Origin: CAZWRV01 sp964636325
GTDB lineage: Bacteria > Verrucomicrobiota > Lentisphaeria > Victivallales > GWF2-50-93
Length of the DNA stretch: 64,000 nt
Assembly (NCBI GenBank): GCA_964636325.1
Contig: CAZWRV010000008.1
Coordinates: 1 to 64,000, forward strand
Direction of reading: 5' to 3'
Under the pieces are notes generated by a model that was given only the letters and a program-made list of their open reading frames with translations, did not search any database and was not told the origin of the DNA. A program made the position numbers and the translations under genes. Numbering within the stretch: position 1 is the stretch's first letter; the number at the start of each line of letters is the position of its first letter. Below, one piece after another: positions 11,001 through 18,912 of this stretch.

Positions 11001-14000
11001 CACATCGTTCGCGCTTGTCGGAACCCCGGCCGGCCCCCAGTTGCTGGGGTTGTTCCAGTTGTTGTCCACGGAACCGAGCCATTGCTTGAGCGTAGGCGAC
11101 GTGAGCGTGCACTGCGGATACTGGTCGTATGCGGCTAGGGCTCTTTGGTAGTTTCCGGCGGAATCGGTCACGACGAGACGGAAGTAATAGATGGTGCCGA
11201 GCGTCGAGTTCGAAGTCGAGGTGACGGTGAAATCCCACTCGCCGTACTGGCCGGTGGCGAGGGCGAGATTCGCGGCGGAGGGTCGGCTTTCCACGAATTG
11301 TTCGCGGACGTTCGTGTTGGTGAGCAGGGCGTTCGCGACCTGCGCCTGGTCGGCGCCGAGGCCGTCTGTGAAGTCCCAGTCCGCGGAGGGGCCAAGCGTG
11401 TCCCAAGTGCCGTTGGCCCCCTTCCTGTACTGGACGGTCACGTAAGCGCCTGCCCATGTCTCGTTCTGGTTGTTCTGCACCTGTAGCCTGAGCCTGAGCG
11501 TCGTGCCTACATTGATGCCTGTCAAGGCCGTGTTTTCCGCGGCGAGGGCTGTCGGGGTCTGCGCGCTGTCGTTGGAATACCAGCGGTATCTCGACTGGTT
11601 CTGCGAGCGGTAGACCATGAAGTCGTCGAACCACATAGGAGTGCAGCCGTTTATGTTGTCCCATGACCACGACCCGAGGTCGAAGTCTGCAAAGTTGTCA
11701 AGTCCGGTGGTGCTCAGCAGAAGGACTCCGTCGAGATACAGATCGACGACGCCGGTAGAGTTATACGTCCACACGACCTTATGCCAGCCGAGCGACCTGT
11801 CTATGAAGGAGACCGTGCGGACATCCGAACCCAGATAAGTGCAGTATACGTATTTCGTAGTACTGCGGGTGGTGTCGATCATCACGCCGACACCTCTTGA
11901 TCCTGCGGCGTTGTCAATGAACATCCACTGGCGCTTGGGGCTCTGCATGTCGTCGTAGAACCATCCTTCGGCGGAACAGTTGGTCACCGGCCCCCAGCCG
12001 GGACTGTTCCAGCATCCGATGCCCTGGCCGGCGTTGCCTCCCGACGAATACATTGAGAGGGAACCTCCCGATGTATGGTTCTGCGTGTTTGCGGTAGTCG
12101 CATTCTGAGTGTGCCAGCCGGGGCCCATGCCCCAGTTCGAGAAAAACGTGCTCGGAGGGGTCATGCCGACCGTGCTGGTTTCGAAGTTGTCGAAGAAGAT
12201 CATCTCCGCAGGGAACTCAGGGTTGTACCAGTTTGTGTTGTCGCCGTTGTCCTTGAATCCTACGGGGTTGATCGGCAGATAGACCGTTCCTGAAGCGTTC
12301 GATCCTTGGACGGCGACATGCCGGCAGCCATATTTCCCGTTGAGGATCAGGTTCCAGCTGGTTCCGGGGCCGCCGGCCGATGCCAGGTTTATCCTTGTCG
12401 CGACAGAGCTCCCGTCAAGCAACAGAGTTCCAGAGACAGTCTGCGTGCTTCCCTGGGCGACCGTAATGTTCTTGCTCGCGGTCGAGCATGTCAAGTTGTA
12501 GAAGGTGTTGTTGCCGGTGATAGCTGATGTCGCTCCGGAATTGTTGAAGATCACGGTGGACGTTCCGGCGTTGAATGTGCCCGGATTTGTCCAGTTGCCG
12601 CCGTCCGTGATCGTCACGCCGTTGGCGTTGAGGGTTCCTGTGTTGTTCAGGCTTCCGATGTTCACGGCTGCGCCGGCCGTGAAAGTTCCGCCGTTCCTCA
12701 CTGCGTTCGTGACGTTCAGCGCGAACGCCCCCTGCGTGAAGCTTCCTGCGAAATTCGCGGAATCGGCCGTGACAGTCCCGCCCGGGTTGTATGTTTTCCC
12801 CGCCGAGAGCCACAGCTCGCGTCCGGCCGCGAAAGTCGCGTTTCCGCCGGCGACGGTGATGCCGTCGTCGTCGGCCGGCGAAATTCCGGCGATGACCGCC
12901 AGGTTTGTGTTTGTCATCTCGCTACCTGCCTGGTATTCGAGTATTATCTTGTTTTGAACCAAGCTGAGGGCGTTAGCCCCCGTGAGGAAACTTATCCCAT
13001 CAGTGACAGTGACAAGAGAGGCTTTCTCAGCTTCGCCGTCCAGATAAAAGACAAGGATATCGTTGGGGTTCGGATTGTCTATGGAAAAATAAAACTTTCC
13101 CCCGGTGATTGTCTGAGTCGTTTGAACTGCGGCTCCGTTCACCGACATAGAGACATTCTTTCCTGTAGCTATCGGGATTGTCCTGGCCTCGTCGGTGTAG
13201 ACAGTGCCTTCGATTAGGAAGTTCTTGGGCCAAACGACAACCTCGTAGCGGTAGTCGTTTGTGCGCGTCGCCCCGTCTGCGCGCCAATATGTTATCTGAT
13301 TCGTGGCTGACAGAGTTATTCCGAGAATCGGATTTGGGAATGTGGTCCCTGTATCGCTGCAGTCGTTATTCCAGAAGACAGATGAACGAATCAATGTAGG
13401 ATCATCTATTGCGGGTGAGAAAGAAACTGTCCCTGTAAGATTTCCTGCTGCGCCCGCCGCGATCGTGCCGTTGCCTTTCACCGTCCTCACGTAGTTGTTA
13501 TAGACTATCCATGCGACCGAATACTGGCTGCCAGGAGTGCTTGCGCCTGCCCTGAGCTGGCAGGAGAGCCGGTTTACCGAGGAAATCCAGAGCTGGTGCC
13601 CGTATTCGTCCGTTCCGTACAAGGCCCCGGCGTTCCTTTTCTGTGCATGCAGGAAGGAATATGCCGGCCAGACATCGGATGTTAGTGGCTGCGCCTCCGC
13701 CGCGCCTGCCGCCGAATAAACATGCTCTATCCGCTGGACATTCCAATTTGCTCCGGTGTATTCGACTACGGCGTAGGAAACTATGACCGCATTGTTGTTC
13801 TGCACCCCCCTGTCGAACCGGGCGGTCGTGAGGTTCACAAGTGAAGAAGTGACAAGGTTGCTTGCATAATTTGCCGCGCTGCTGCGAGGATCGAGGACGC
13901 CCGTCACGTATACTGCAAGCTTAGCCTGGGTCACAGCGCCGGTGATTGCGACATTGACGTTCAATCCGGTCGGAGCGAAGGTTGCGAGCCCCTGGTTCCT

Positions 14001-14387
14001 GACTATAAACTCGTTCGGGCCGCCAACCGCGCCGACGTATTCGACTATTTCCCAGTAGACCCGGGTCGCGTTGGTGTTGTTGCTCCTGGTAATAACAATC
14101 GTGTCAGGGGCGGTGAACATTATGTGCGCGCAGACCTGCCGCGCGGTCTGGTTAGTGGTGCTTCCAGCTCCGGTATGCTGGGAGTTTGTGATTCGGACAA
14201 AGGAGTTGTTGAGGCTGGCTACTGCCGCAAAGTCGGCTGGGGCGCTCAAGGTCACGGTTGTAGCTCCCGCAGCAATCGTTGAAACTCCCCTTTGAACCTT
14301 GACTTCGTTGCTGGCCTCCGCTACCTGAGTTAAAGAGAAAAAGATGATCACGGAAAGCACACCGCAGGAAAATCTTAAGAACTTCAT
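8022..14387 (-). CDS. Giant secreted beta-helix/TSP3 protein (2121 aa), paralogue of neighbour
   Basis: I place the start at the ATG at 14387: it opens a signal peptide (MKFLRFSCGVLSVIIFFSLTQVAEA) and has GAGGAGG 6 nt upstream, whereas the longer frame to 14480 would overlap the preceding gene. A unique N-terminal region of ~500 residues precedes Gly/Asn-rich repeats, a LamG-like segment (GWHKVVWTYNSTG), a second repeat block, 'DTNGDNIADWWEYAY', a DUF1565-like beta-helix ('GDGTVGNPYKYLGQALD'), TSP3-type 'NPDTDGDGLSDGEE' motifs, and a C-terminal domain almost identical to that of the 731-7864 protein (both contain 'EACNIGGCFFALDENGFFC'). The pair arose by tandem duplication. A role as surface or matrix protein is inferred; no enzymatic motif was seen. 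Confidence 0.86.
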   Translation of the reverse strand: MKFLRFSCGVLSVIIFFSLTQVAEASNEVKVQRGVSTIAAGATTVTLSAPADFAAVASLNNSFVRITNSQHTGAGSTTNQTARQVCAHIMFTAPDTIVITRSNNTNATRVYWEIVEYVGAVGGPNEFIVRNQGLATFAPTGLNVNVAITGAVTQAKLAVYVTGVLDPRSSAANYASNLVTSSLVNLTTARFDRGVQNNNAVIVSYAVVEYTGANWNVQRIEHVYSAAGAAEAQPLTSDVWPAYSFLHAQKRNAGALYGTDEYGHQLWISSVNRLSCQLRAGASTPGSQYSVAWIVYNNYVRTVKGNGTIAAGAAGNLTGTVSFSPAIDDPTLIRSSVFWNNDCSDTGTTFPNPILGITLSATNQITYWRADGATRTNDYRYEVVVWPKNFLIEGTVYTDEARTIPIATGKNVSMSVNGAAVQTTQTITGGKFYFSIDNPNPNDILVFYLDGEAEKASLVTVTDGISFLTGANALSLVQNKIILEYQAGSEMTNTNLAVIAGISPADDDGITVAGGNATFAAGRELWLSAGKTYNPGGTVTADSANFAGSFTQGAFALNVTNAVRNGGTFTAGAAVNIGSLNNTGTLNANGVTITDGGNWTNPGTFNAGTSTVIFNNSGATSAITGNNTFYNLTCSTASKNITVAQGSTQTVSGTLLLDGSSVATRINLASAGGPGTSWNLILNGKYGCRHVAVQGSNASGTVYLPINPVGFKDNGDNTNWYNPEFPAEMIFFDNFETSTVGMTPPSTFFSNWGMGPGWHTQNATTANTQNHTSGGSLSMYSSGGNAGQGIGCWNSPGWGPVTNCSAEGWFYDDMQSPKRQWMFIDNAAGSRGVGVMIDTTRSTTKYVYCTYLGSDVRTVSFIDRSLGWHKVVWTYNSTGVVDLYLDGVLLLSTTGLDNFADFDLGSWSWDNINGCTPMWFDDFMVYRSQNQSRYRWYSNDSAQTPTALAAENTALTGINVGTTLRLRLQVQNNQNETWAGAYVTVQYRKGANGTWDTLGPSADWDFTDGLGADQAQVANALLTNTNVREQFVESRPSAANLALATGQYGEWDFTVTSTSNSTLGTIYYFRLVVTDSAGNYQRALAAYDQYPQCTLTSPTLKQWLGSVDNNWNNPSNWGPAGVPTSANDVIIMASATRDCRVNISGAQCKSLLVQAGRALLLDTASTSLTVTQDITVYGTVTHSNATASLALSGGTLLIDTTGRYNHSGGGALDAGTSTIRTINGGQYNVSGAPAITAGTLKMAAGGLVNVTGAATFNLQNFTIDLNAQWQSTNTANAVNVSDTFTNNGSMLGSTGGIFTLSNASGTMSGTSTTTTFYQLNITGGTASTITNDVRILNNFSIASGKSFTASSGNLYVGGNWTNGGTFTNGGGTVILNGSALQTITAGGSAFNRLTIANASAGGVSFADAFVTDYFTNTTPNSLMTFNAARLYTVNAAAGLNLQGAAGQLVRLRSSAPGSTWLINPVGGSWTTNYLDVQDSVNINSTAILPSNSTDSGNNANWFATDISRDTNGDNIADWWEYAYYGSLTGLNATVDTDRDGVINLFEYILETSPLNPAQPQKIYVDDNGAYNGDGTVGNPYKYLGQALDAASNGKEILLAEGTYTLSGYSLNKKVLIKGVSPAKTIINGPVPLGGSSDLGQMIDVSGTNKFGLSDVTVRNYQDDKPLISYAITSSAETLINNVVFTGNNTHTKAMIAPSGSSGPSDLYIFNVVAYGNTCAAVVNAAGRNAQLGQNTVVNNTGTGIVLSTTTTAALKNNILRGNTVQITDNASGTRTVNNCNVQDGYAGAGNFDSAANSFIDAAKNFRILPGSADENTGATTGVIWDADWFARPQGAAADVGAFEIPANDGDGDGLSDAQEIVRGTSSTNPDTDGDGLSDGEEVAVYGTDPAKSDSDGDLVPDGSEKAIGMNPTVFDGQVLVDVFYESFEDDERYPVGQWSGTAWGGNTTYSGDIRIVHDATPGAAYDGTKFVTFKGQVPRSYTISFIQRNGLADWWISTAFKFPRVRLPTDYNEACNIGGCFFALDENGFFCVYDPSIGNWRVSSTQIAEGAWCNVMIRRNHAGKYCDVRIYNGGTSAWDPVYSNIPVAGPDLADFIRIGFSGAMEHDVSVDLMIGYHLQPY

Positions 14388-14467
14388 GTCAGCCTCCTCA
14401 AATATCCAATTTTCTTTATCTTTGTCCGACAAGTCAGACTGGTCCGGCGAGTAAGGGTCGCCTAAAA

Positions 14468-17101
14468 CTATTTCACGCAAATCCTGAAACCCAGGTTGTC
14501 GAACGCCCCTGCGGGGGGGACGTAGTTTCTTGCGGCGGAGCGGCAGCTTCTTGCGAAGTAGCTCCAGCTTCCGCCGCGGATGACGCGGGACGAGCCGTCC
14601 GCGACGCCCGCCGGATCAACTGCATCCCCGGCGTATGCGGCATAGTAGTCGAGGCACCATTCCCATACGTTGCCGTGCATGTCGTATAACCCCCAGGCGT
14701 TGGGCGTTTTCTGGCCCACAACCTGATGCTTGTCTTCGTAGCTGTTGTAGAAATACCAGCCGAGCTCTCCCAGGACGGGGCAATATGCCGGATTCGTGAT
14801 GTCGGAACCGTTGTTCAAGCCGGTCGTCGTTCCGGCGCGGCAGGCGTATTCCCACTGAGCTTCCGTAGGGAGGTCGAAAGGAAGGCCGGTCTTTGATGAA
14901 AGCCTTCCAGCGAAGGAACTGGCGGAAGGTTCTCCTCCCGGCCAGGTTCCGCCGCGGACGTCGGACCATCTGACACTTTCCACCGGGCGCGACACACCCA
15001 CCCAGATGCTCGTCTCGGCTCCGGCCACAAGATAATACTGCGCCTGGGTCACCTCGAATATTCCCGCATAAAAAGCGTTTGAAACCGTCACATGGTGCTG
15101 TGTCTCGTCCGGAGAACGTCCGGTCTCGTCGGGCGGCGAGCCCATCGTCATTTCGCCGGCGGGAATCTTCTTGAGAACGAGCTTGGTGGTCTTGTATTCA
15201 TCGTTGGAGACGATGTCCCCGGGCGCGTCCGGGAGGAACTCGTATGCGTATGACATGGCATTGGGCCCGGGGCTGAGATCGACAATCAAATATTCGCCGT
15301 CGGCCGCCGAGCTTACAACCACCGCCACCGTGCCGACCGCGGCGCCGCCGAATCCGTCCTCGATGCCGTAGGTGAAGCTGTCCTTTCCGGTAAAGCCCGC
15401 CGACGGCGTATAGATTATGGTTGTCCCTGCCGATGACTTCGCCGCCGTCCCGTTCGCGGGCTGTCCGACCGATGTGATCGTCAGCGTGTCGCCCTCGGCG
15501 TCGTAGTCGTTTGCGAGAACCCAGAGCTCGATCTCCGTGTCGGGCGCCGTGGTGGCGGAATCATTGACCGCCACCGGATCGGTGTTGCCGTCGGCGACGT
15601 TCACCTGCACCGCAGCCGAGTCCGTGCCGCCCCTCCCGTCGGACACGGTGTAGGAAAAACTGTCCGAGCCGACGAAGTTCTTTGCCGGGGCATATCTGAC
15701 CTTTGTCGAATTGCTGGAAATGGAAGCCGTTCCATGCGAAGGGCTTGTGACCGAGATGACCGAGAGTGTGTCGCCGTCAGGGTCAGTGTCGTTGCCGAGA
15801 ACCGGAATCTCGACCGCGATGTTCCTGGTCGTCGAGGCCGAGTCGTCGAGCGCGTCGGGCGGGCTGTTCGGGGTCTCAGTGACTGTCACTGCCACCGCCG
15901 CCATGGCTGTTCCGCCTCTGCCGTCGGACACGGTATATTCGAAGGAGTCCCCTCCGACATAGCCGTCAGAAGGCGCATACTCGACCTTCAGCCCGCCGGA
16001 ACTTATCGAAGCTGTTCCATGCGACGGAGTTCCGACCTGGAACACCGACAGCTCGTCCCCGTCCGGGTCGCTGTCGTTCCCGAGGACATTGATCTCAACC
16101 GGGACTCCCTTTTGAGTCGTTGCGGAATCGTTGACAGCCTTTGGCGCCGTGTTCTTCAACGAAACAGTCACCGTGACCTTGGCTGCCGAGGTCTCCCCGA
16201 AGCCGTCGCTTACCGTGTATTCGAAGCTGTCCCCGCCGAGATAGCCCGCTGAAGGCGTGTAGATTACGGTGGTCCCTCCGTTTATCGCCGCTACGCCGTT
16301 CTGGGGCTGAGTCGTCGAAACCACCGTCATCACGTCGCCGTCGGCGTCGTAGTCGTTGGCCAGGACGTTTATCTGAACTGGCATGTCCTTTTCGGTCGTG
16401 GCCGAGTCGTCATAGGCGACGGGCGGCATGTTCGAGCCCGTGAACTGCGCCACAGCCTCCCCGGTAAGGTTCTTGATGTGGAACGTATAAATAATCTGCG
16501 GAGACACCTTCGGAACTGCGAACTCCAGGAGGCTTGTGCCGTCCTCGCTCATGTATGAAGATAAAATCTTGCATGACTTTTTCTTCAGCTTGCCGTTGAT
16601 GAAATGGTCGAGCCATGCCTTCGGCTTCCTGCCCCCGAAAAATTCGCCGGCCGCCGTCACCGTCATCCCCTCGTTTCCATGGTCGGGGGAAAGGAGATGT
16701 ATCGTAGGCGGCTTGATTACGAACGACTCCGTGACAAGCAGGGATGCCTTGCCGCCCTTCGGGACGACATAGAGAGGGTAAGTCCCCGCCTCCGCCTTCG
16801 CCACCCATTCGCAGTCAATCTGATTGGCCGGGAACGCCTTGGTGAGCACCTTGACGTATTTCTTCTTTTCCTTCTCCACCGTCCTGCCGCCGACAACCTT
16901 CGTCTCGGTGCACAGGACGTATACACCCGGCGCCTTCTGGAAAGGCCCCATATCCGGGAAGTCTGCGGAGTCGATTTGGAAGACGCTGCCCTGCGTCACC
17001 TGATATGCCGTCCCGGAGACCGCAGAAAAGGCCTTGTCCGGCACTAGCAGGGGCAGCGAGAAAAACACCGCCTGTATTATTTTCAACGCCGTTTTCATCA
17101 A
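14468..17101 (-). CDS. Secreted protein: TIG-like module, cadherin-like repeats, SUMF1/FGE-type domain
   Basis: 877 aa. A signal peptide precedes a TIG-like module (about 90-220) and four tandem cadherin-like (Cadherin_5/Big_9-type) repeats of ~90 residues, each with 'PxAxxDSATT', 'VLxNDxDxxGD' and 'Y.PSxGYxGxDSFxYTVSDG' (about 228-590). A C-terminal formylglycine-generating-enzyme-sulfatase fold (about 615-877) has 'EVTQAQY', 'LPTEAQWEYACRAG', 'GLYDMHGNVWEW', 'RVIRGGSW' and 'NLGFRI'. In true FGE two cysteines lie after GGS; here only one aligns (GGSWSYFARSC), so formylglycine synthesis is doubtful and a binding or structural role is as likely. GGAG lies 9 nt before the ATG. It is the first gene of the surface operon. 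Confidence 0.87.
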   Translation of the reverse strand: MMKTALKIIQAVFFSLPLLVPDKAFSAVSGTAYQVTQGSVFQIDSADFPDMGPFQKAPGVYVLCTETKVVGGRTVEKEKKKYVKVLTKAFPANQIDCEWVAKAEAGTYPLYVVPKGGKASLLVTESFVIKPPTIHLLSPDHGNEGMTVTAAGEFFGGRKPKAWLDHFINGKLKKKSCKILSSYMSEDGTSLLEFAVPKVSPQIIYTFHIKNLTGEAVAQFTGSNMPPVAYDDSATTEKDMPVQINVLANDYDADGDVMTVVSTTQPQNGVAAINGGTTVIYTPSAGYLGGDSFEYTVSDGFGETSAAKVTVTVSLKNTAPKAVNDSATTQKGVPVEINVLGNDSDPDGDELSVFQVGTPSHGTASISSGGLKVEYAPSDGYVGGDSFEYTVSDGRGGTAMAAVAVTVTETPNSPPDALDDSASTTRNIAVEIPVLGNDTDPDGDTLSVISVTSPSHGTASISSNSTKVRYAPAKNFVGSDSFSYTVSDGRGGTDSAAVQVNVADGNTDPVAVNDSATTAPDTEIELWVLANDYDAEGDTLTITSVGQPANGTAAKSSAGTTIIYTPSAGFTGKDSFTYGIEDGFGGAAVGTVAVVVSSAADGEYLIVDLSPGPNAMSYAYEFLPDAPGDIVSNDEYKTTKLVLKKIPAGEMTMGSPPDETGRSPDETQHHVTVSNAFYAGIFEVTQAQYYLVAGAETSIWVGVSRPVESVRWSDVRGGTWPGGEPSASSFAGRLSSKTGLPFDLPTEAQWEYACRAGTTTGLNNGSDITNPAYCPVLGELGWYFYNSYEDKHQVVGQKTPNAWGLYDMHGNVWEWCLDYYAAYAGDAVDPAGVADGSSRVIRGGSWSYFARSCRSAARNYVPPAGAFDNLGFRICVK

Positions 17102-17196
17102 TTAGTTCTCCAAGTTCTTATAATCCTCTTGTGTTAAGAACGTCGGCAATGCCCTAATATTACGGTGGAACATTGAATACCCTCTTGAGATAATAT

Positions 17197-17225
17197 ATAA
17201 TAATCAAGAATGCGCGCCTTGTCAA
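17197..17225 (-). promoter_or_regulatory. Sigma-70 promoter of the surface-protein operon
   Basis: Reading the minus strand, TTGACA (17225-17220) and TATTAT (17202-17197) are separated by exactly 17 nt, about 90 nt before the ATG at 17101. The -35 hexamer sits in CTTGTCAAG, a palindrome, so the plus strand carries TTGTCA at the same place, facing the phosphatase gene, though no good plus-strand -10 follows. Confidence 0.65.
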
Positions 17226-17266
17226 GCCTTAAACCGAAATAATAAGAATGATAATCTTTCTCATCA

Positions 17267-17902
17267 ATGAAGGAATTCTACCTCATCAGGCATGCTGAAT
17301 CGCTCGGGAACATCGGCATGGACGATAAGCACGATCCCGATCTTTCCCCGCTCGGCTATGTGCAGGCCGGCCAGTGTGCGGAGTTCATGAAGAGGCATCT
17401 CAACGGGCCTGCAATAGTCCTTGCAAGCCCCTTCAAGCGCTGCCTCAGGACGGCGGAGATCATCGCCAAGTTCAACAAGATCGGCGTCGTCCTGGAGCCG
17501 TCCCTGCACGAATATTTCAAGGCCGAATGGTTTCCAGTCAAGAAGGTGAAGTTCGCTTCCCTGCGTGAAATCGCGGCTTCCAGCGAAACAGTCAAGGACA
17601 AGAATTATCCTGACGGGCGCTGGTGGCCAGACAAGAACGAGGTGGAAGCCGACGTCAAGATGCGGATGGCGCTTTTCAGGAACCGCCTGCTCGGCGGCAG
17701 ATACCCCCAGGACAGGATAGTCTGCGTAGGCCACCTCACCTCGATAATATTCCTTGCGGAGGCGATGTGCAAGGGGATCGTGATGGAGTCTGTGCGCAAC
17801 GCGGGCGTCACCAAGATAGTCTACGACAAGGGCTCGTTCATGCCGGTCTTCGTGAACAACACGGACTTCCAGAAGTCAGTCCAAGGCGGAGCGAAAGCTT
17901 GA
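17267..17902 (+). CDS. Histidine phosphatase superfamily protein (phosphoglycerate mutase-like)
   Basis: 211 aa. The N-terminal 'YLIRHAES' motif holds the phospho-accepting His. 'SPFKRCLRTAEI' supplies the second Arg of the phosphate pocket, and 'CVGHLTS' near residue 150 the second catalytic His. The length fits the branch-1 family. The substrate cannot be predicted; an unusual 50-residue insert (EWFPVKKVKFASLREI..WWPDKNEVEADV) resembles small-molecule or protein phosphatases of this family rather than dPGM. No clear SD precedes the ATG. It is transcribed divergently from the surface operon. Confidence 0.85.
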   Translation: MKEFYLIRHAESLGNIGMDDKHDPDLSPLGYVQAGQCAEFMKRHLNGPAIVLASPFKRCLRTAEIIAKFNKIGVVLEPSLHEYFKAEWFPVKKVKFASLREIAASSETVKDKNYPDGRWWPDKNEVEADVKMRMALFRNRLLGGRYPQDRIVCVGHLTSIIFLAEAMCKGIVMESVRNAGVTKIVYDKGSFMPVFVNNTDFQKSVQGGAKA

Positions 17903-18276
17903 CGCCGCAATCCTGGGAATGCCGAGCGCCAGCCCGGCTGAAAAGTCGCTTCCCGCCTGCTGCGCCAAAGATGTCCGAGTTTCAGAGGAAGTGGCGCTCT
18001 GGCGAGGAAAATCCGCCAGTTCTTTCTGGAAGAAACTGAAGTAGCGCAGGTATTCCTACCTGCGATGCCGCAGACAGGAATGTCTGCGCCACTTAAAGGC
18101 AAGTTTAAGGAGAGTGACCATCTGCGAGATTCGCACTTCTGCCGATCAGAAACTCGATGGAGGGCGAAGCCGTGCTGAGCCGCGGTTGAGCTCGGCTCAA
18201 CCCTCCGGAATACGACAAAGATAACGACAAAGTCCGCGACAAAGATGGGCGAGTTTCAGAGTAGAGAGAAACATAC
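17903..18276. repeat. Non-coding stretch with direct repeats and palindromes
   Basis: No gene is supported here. A 22-bp direct repeat (CAAAGATG..CGAGTTTCAGAG, 20/22) occurs at 17966-17987 and 18240-18261. Between them lie twin hairpins (18045-18088), an 8-bp-stem hairpin GGTTGAGC/GCTCAACC (18184-18202), and short ACGACAAAG-type repeats near 18213-18245. The composition looks like nested dispersed repeats. Confidence 0.55.
18045..18088. repeat. Twin-hairpin REP-like element
   Basis: CGCAGGTA-TTCC-TACCTGCG (18045-18064) and CGCAGACA-GGAA-TGTCTGCG (18069-18088) are two perfect 8-bp stems with 4-nt loops separated by 4 nt. The two loops (TTCC, GGAA) are complementary to each other. The design matches REP/BIME-like dispersed palindromes. 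Confidence 0.65.
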
Positions 18277-18912
18277 ATGCGACCATTCGAATATGTTTTC
18301 AGCAGCCACAGGCTTCGTATCGGGCTTTGCTGCAGGCCCGAGCCGCGTTTCGCGATCACCGGCCTGCGCTTGATGCTTCTCCGGCCTGGCGACCGGAAAC
18401 TGCCGGCGTCTGCGCCTGAAAACAGGATGCTCCTCCGGCTGGCCAACGATGTGCAAGCATATCTCGGCGGCCGTCTTGACGTTCTGCCGATAGGACATCT
18501 TGACCTGGAAGCTCTTACGCCTTTCAAGAAAAAAGTCCTCTGCGAACTTCGCAGAACCGTGCCGCGGGGAATGACGATTTCGTATGGCGGTCTTGCCCGG
18601 GCGGCCGGTTCGCCTGGCGCGTCAAGGGCTGTCGGTTCCGTAATGAGCGGCAATCCGTTCCCGCTTTTCTTCCCCTGCCACAGGGTGGTCAGGGGCGACG
18701 GCGCCGTGGGATGGTTCCAGGGCGGCGCTGACGGGGCAGAGCTTAAGGCGTATCTGCTTGAGCTGGAGGGAATTGCTGTAGTGGATGGCAGGCTGATCGC
18801 GTCCAATAATGGCCGCGCTCAGCAACCATTCACTCCTCTCCGGCGGCCGGCGCCCAGATGTAGTAGAATCCGGCGTGCATTTCCGCGAGCTGGCTCAGGG
18901 GGCCGAGGTTGA
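18277..18912 (+). CDS. ogt: Methylated-DNA--protein-cysteine S-methyltransferase
   Basis: 211 aa. It removes O6-alkyl groups from guanine by irreversible transfer to its own cysteine. The active-site motif 'PCHRVV' places the acceptor Cys at residue 134, preceded by 'IPRG-type' PRGMTISYGGLA and 'ASRAVGSVMSGNPFPLFF', the helix-turn-helix and Asn hinge of the family. An N-terminal ribonuclease-like half is present but divergent. The last ~45 residues after 'KAYLLELEG' exceed the usual Ogt end and overlap the 3' end of the convergent sppA by 83 bp, so the original stop may have been lost. The SD is weak. Confidence 0.88.
   Translation: MRPFEYVFSSHRLRIGLCCRPEPRFAITGLRLMLLRPGDRKLPASAPENRMLLRLANDVQAYLGGRLDVLPIGHLDLEALTPFKKKVLCELRRTVPRGMTISYGGLARAAGSPGASRAVGSVMSGNPFPLFFPCHRVVRGDGAVGWFQGGADGAELKAYLLELEGIAVVDGRLIASNNGRAQQPFTPLRRPAPRCSRIRRAFPRAGSGGRG

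Noticed and set aside
14468..15280. Active formylglycine-generating enzyme
   Set aside because: Only one of the paired active-site cysteines aligns and no sulfatase gene is nearby; kept as SUMF1-type domain only.
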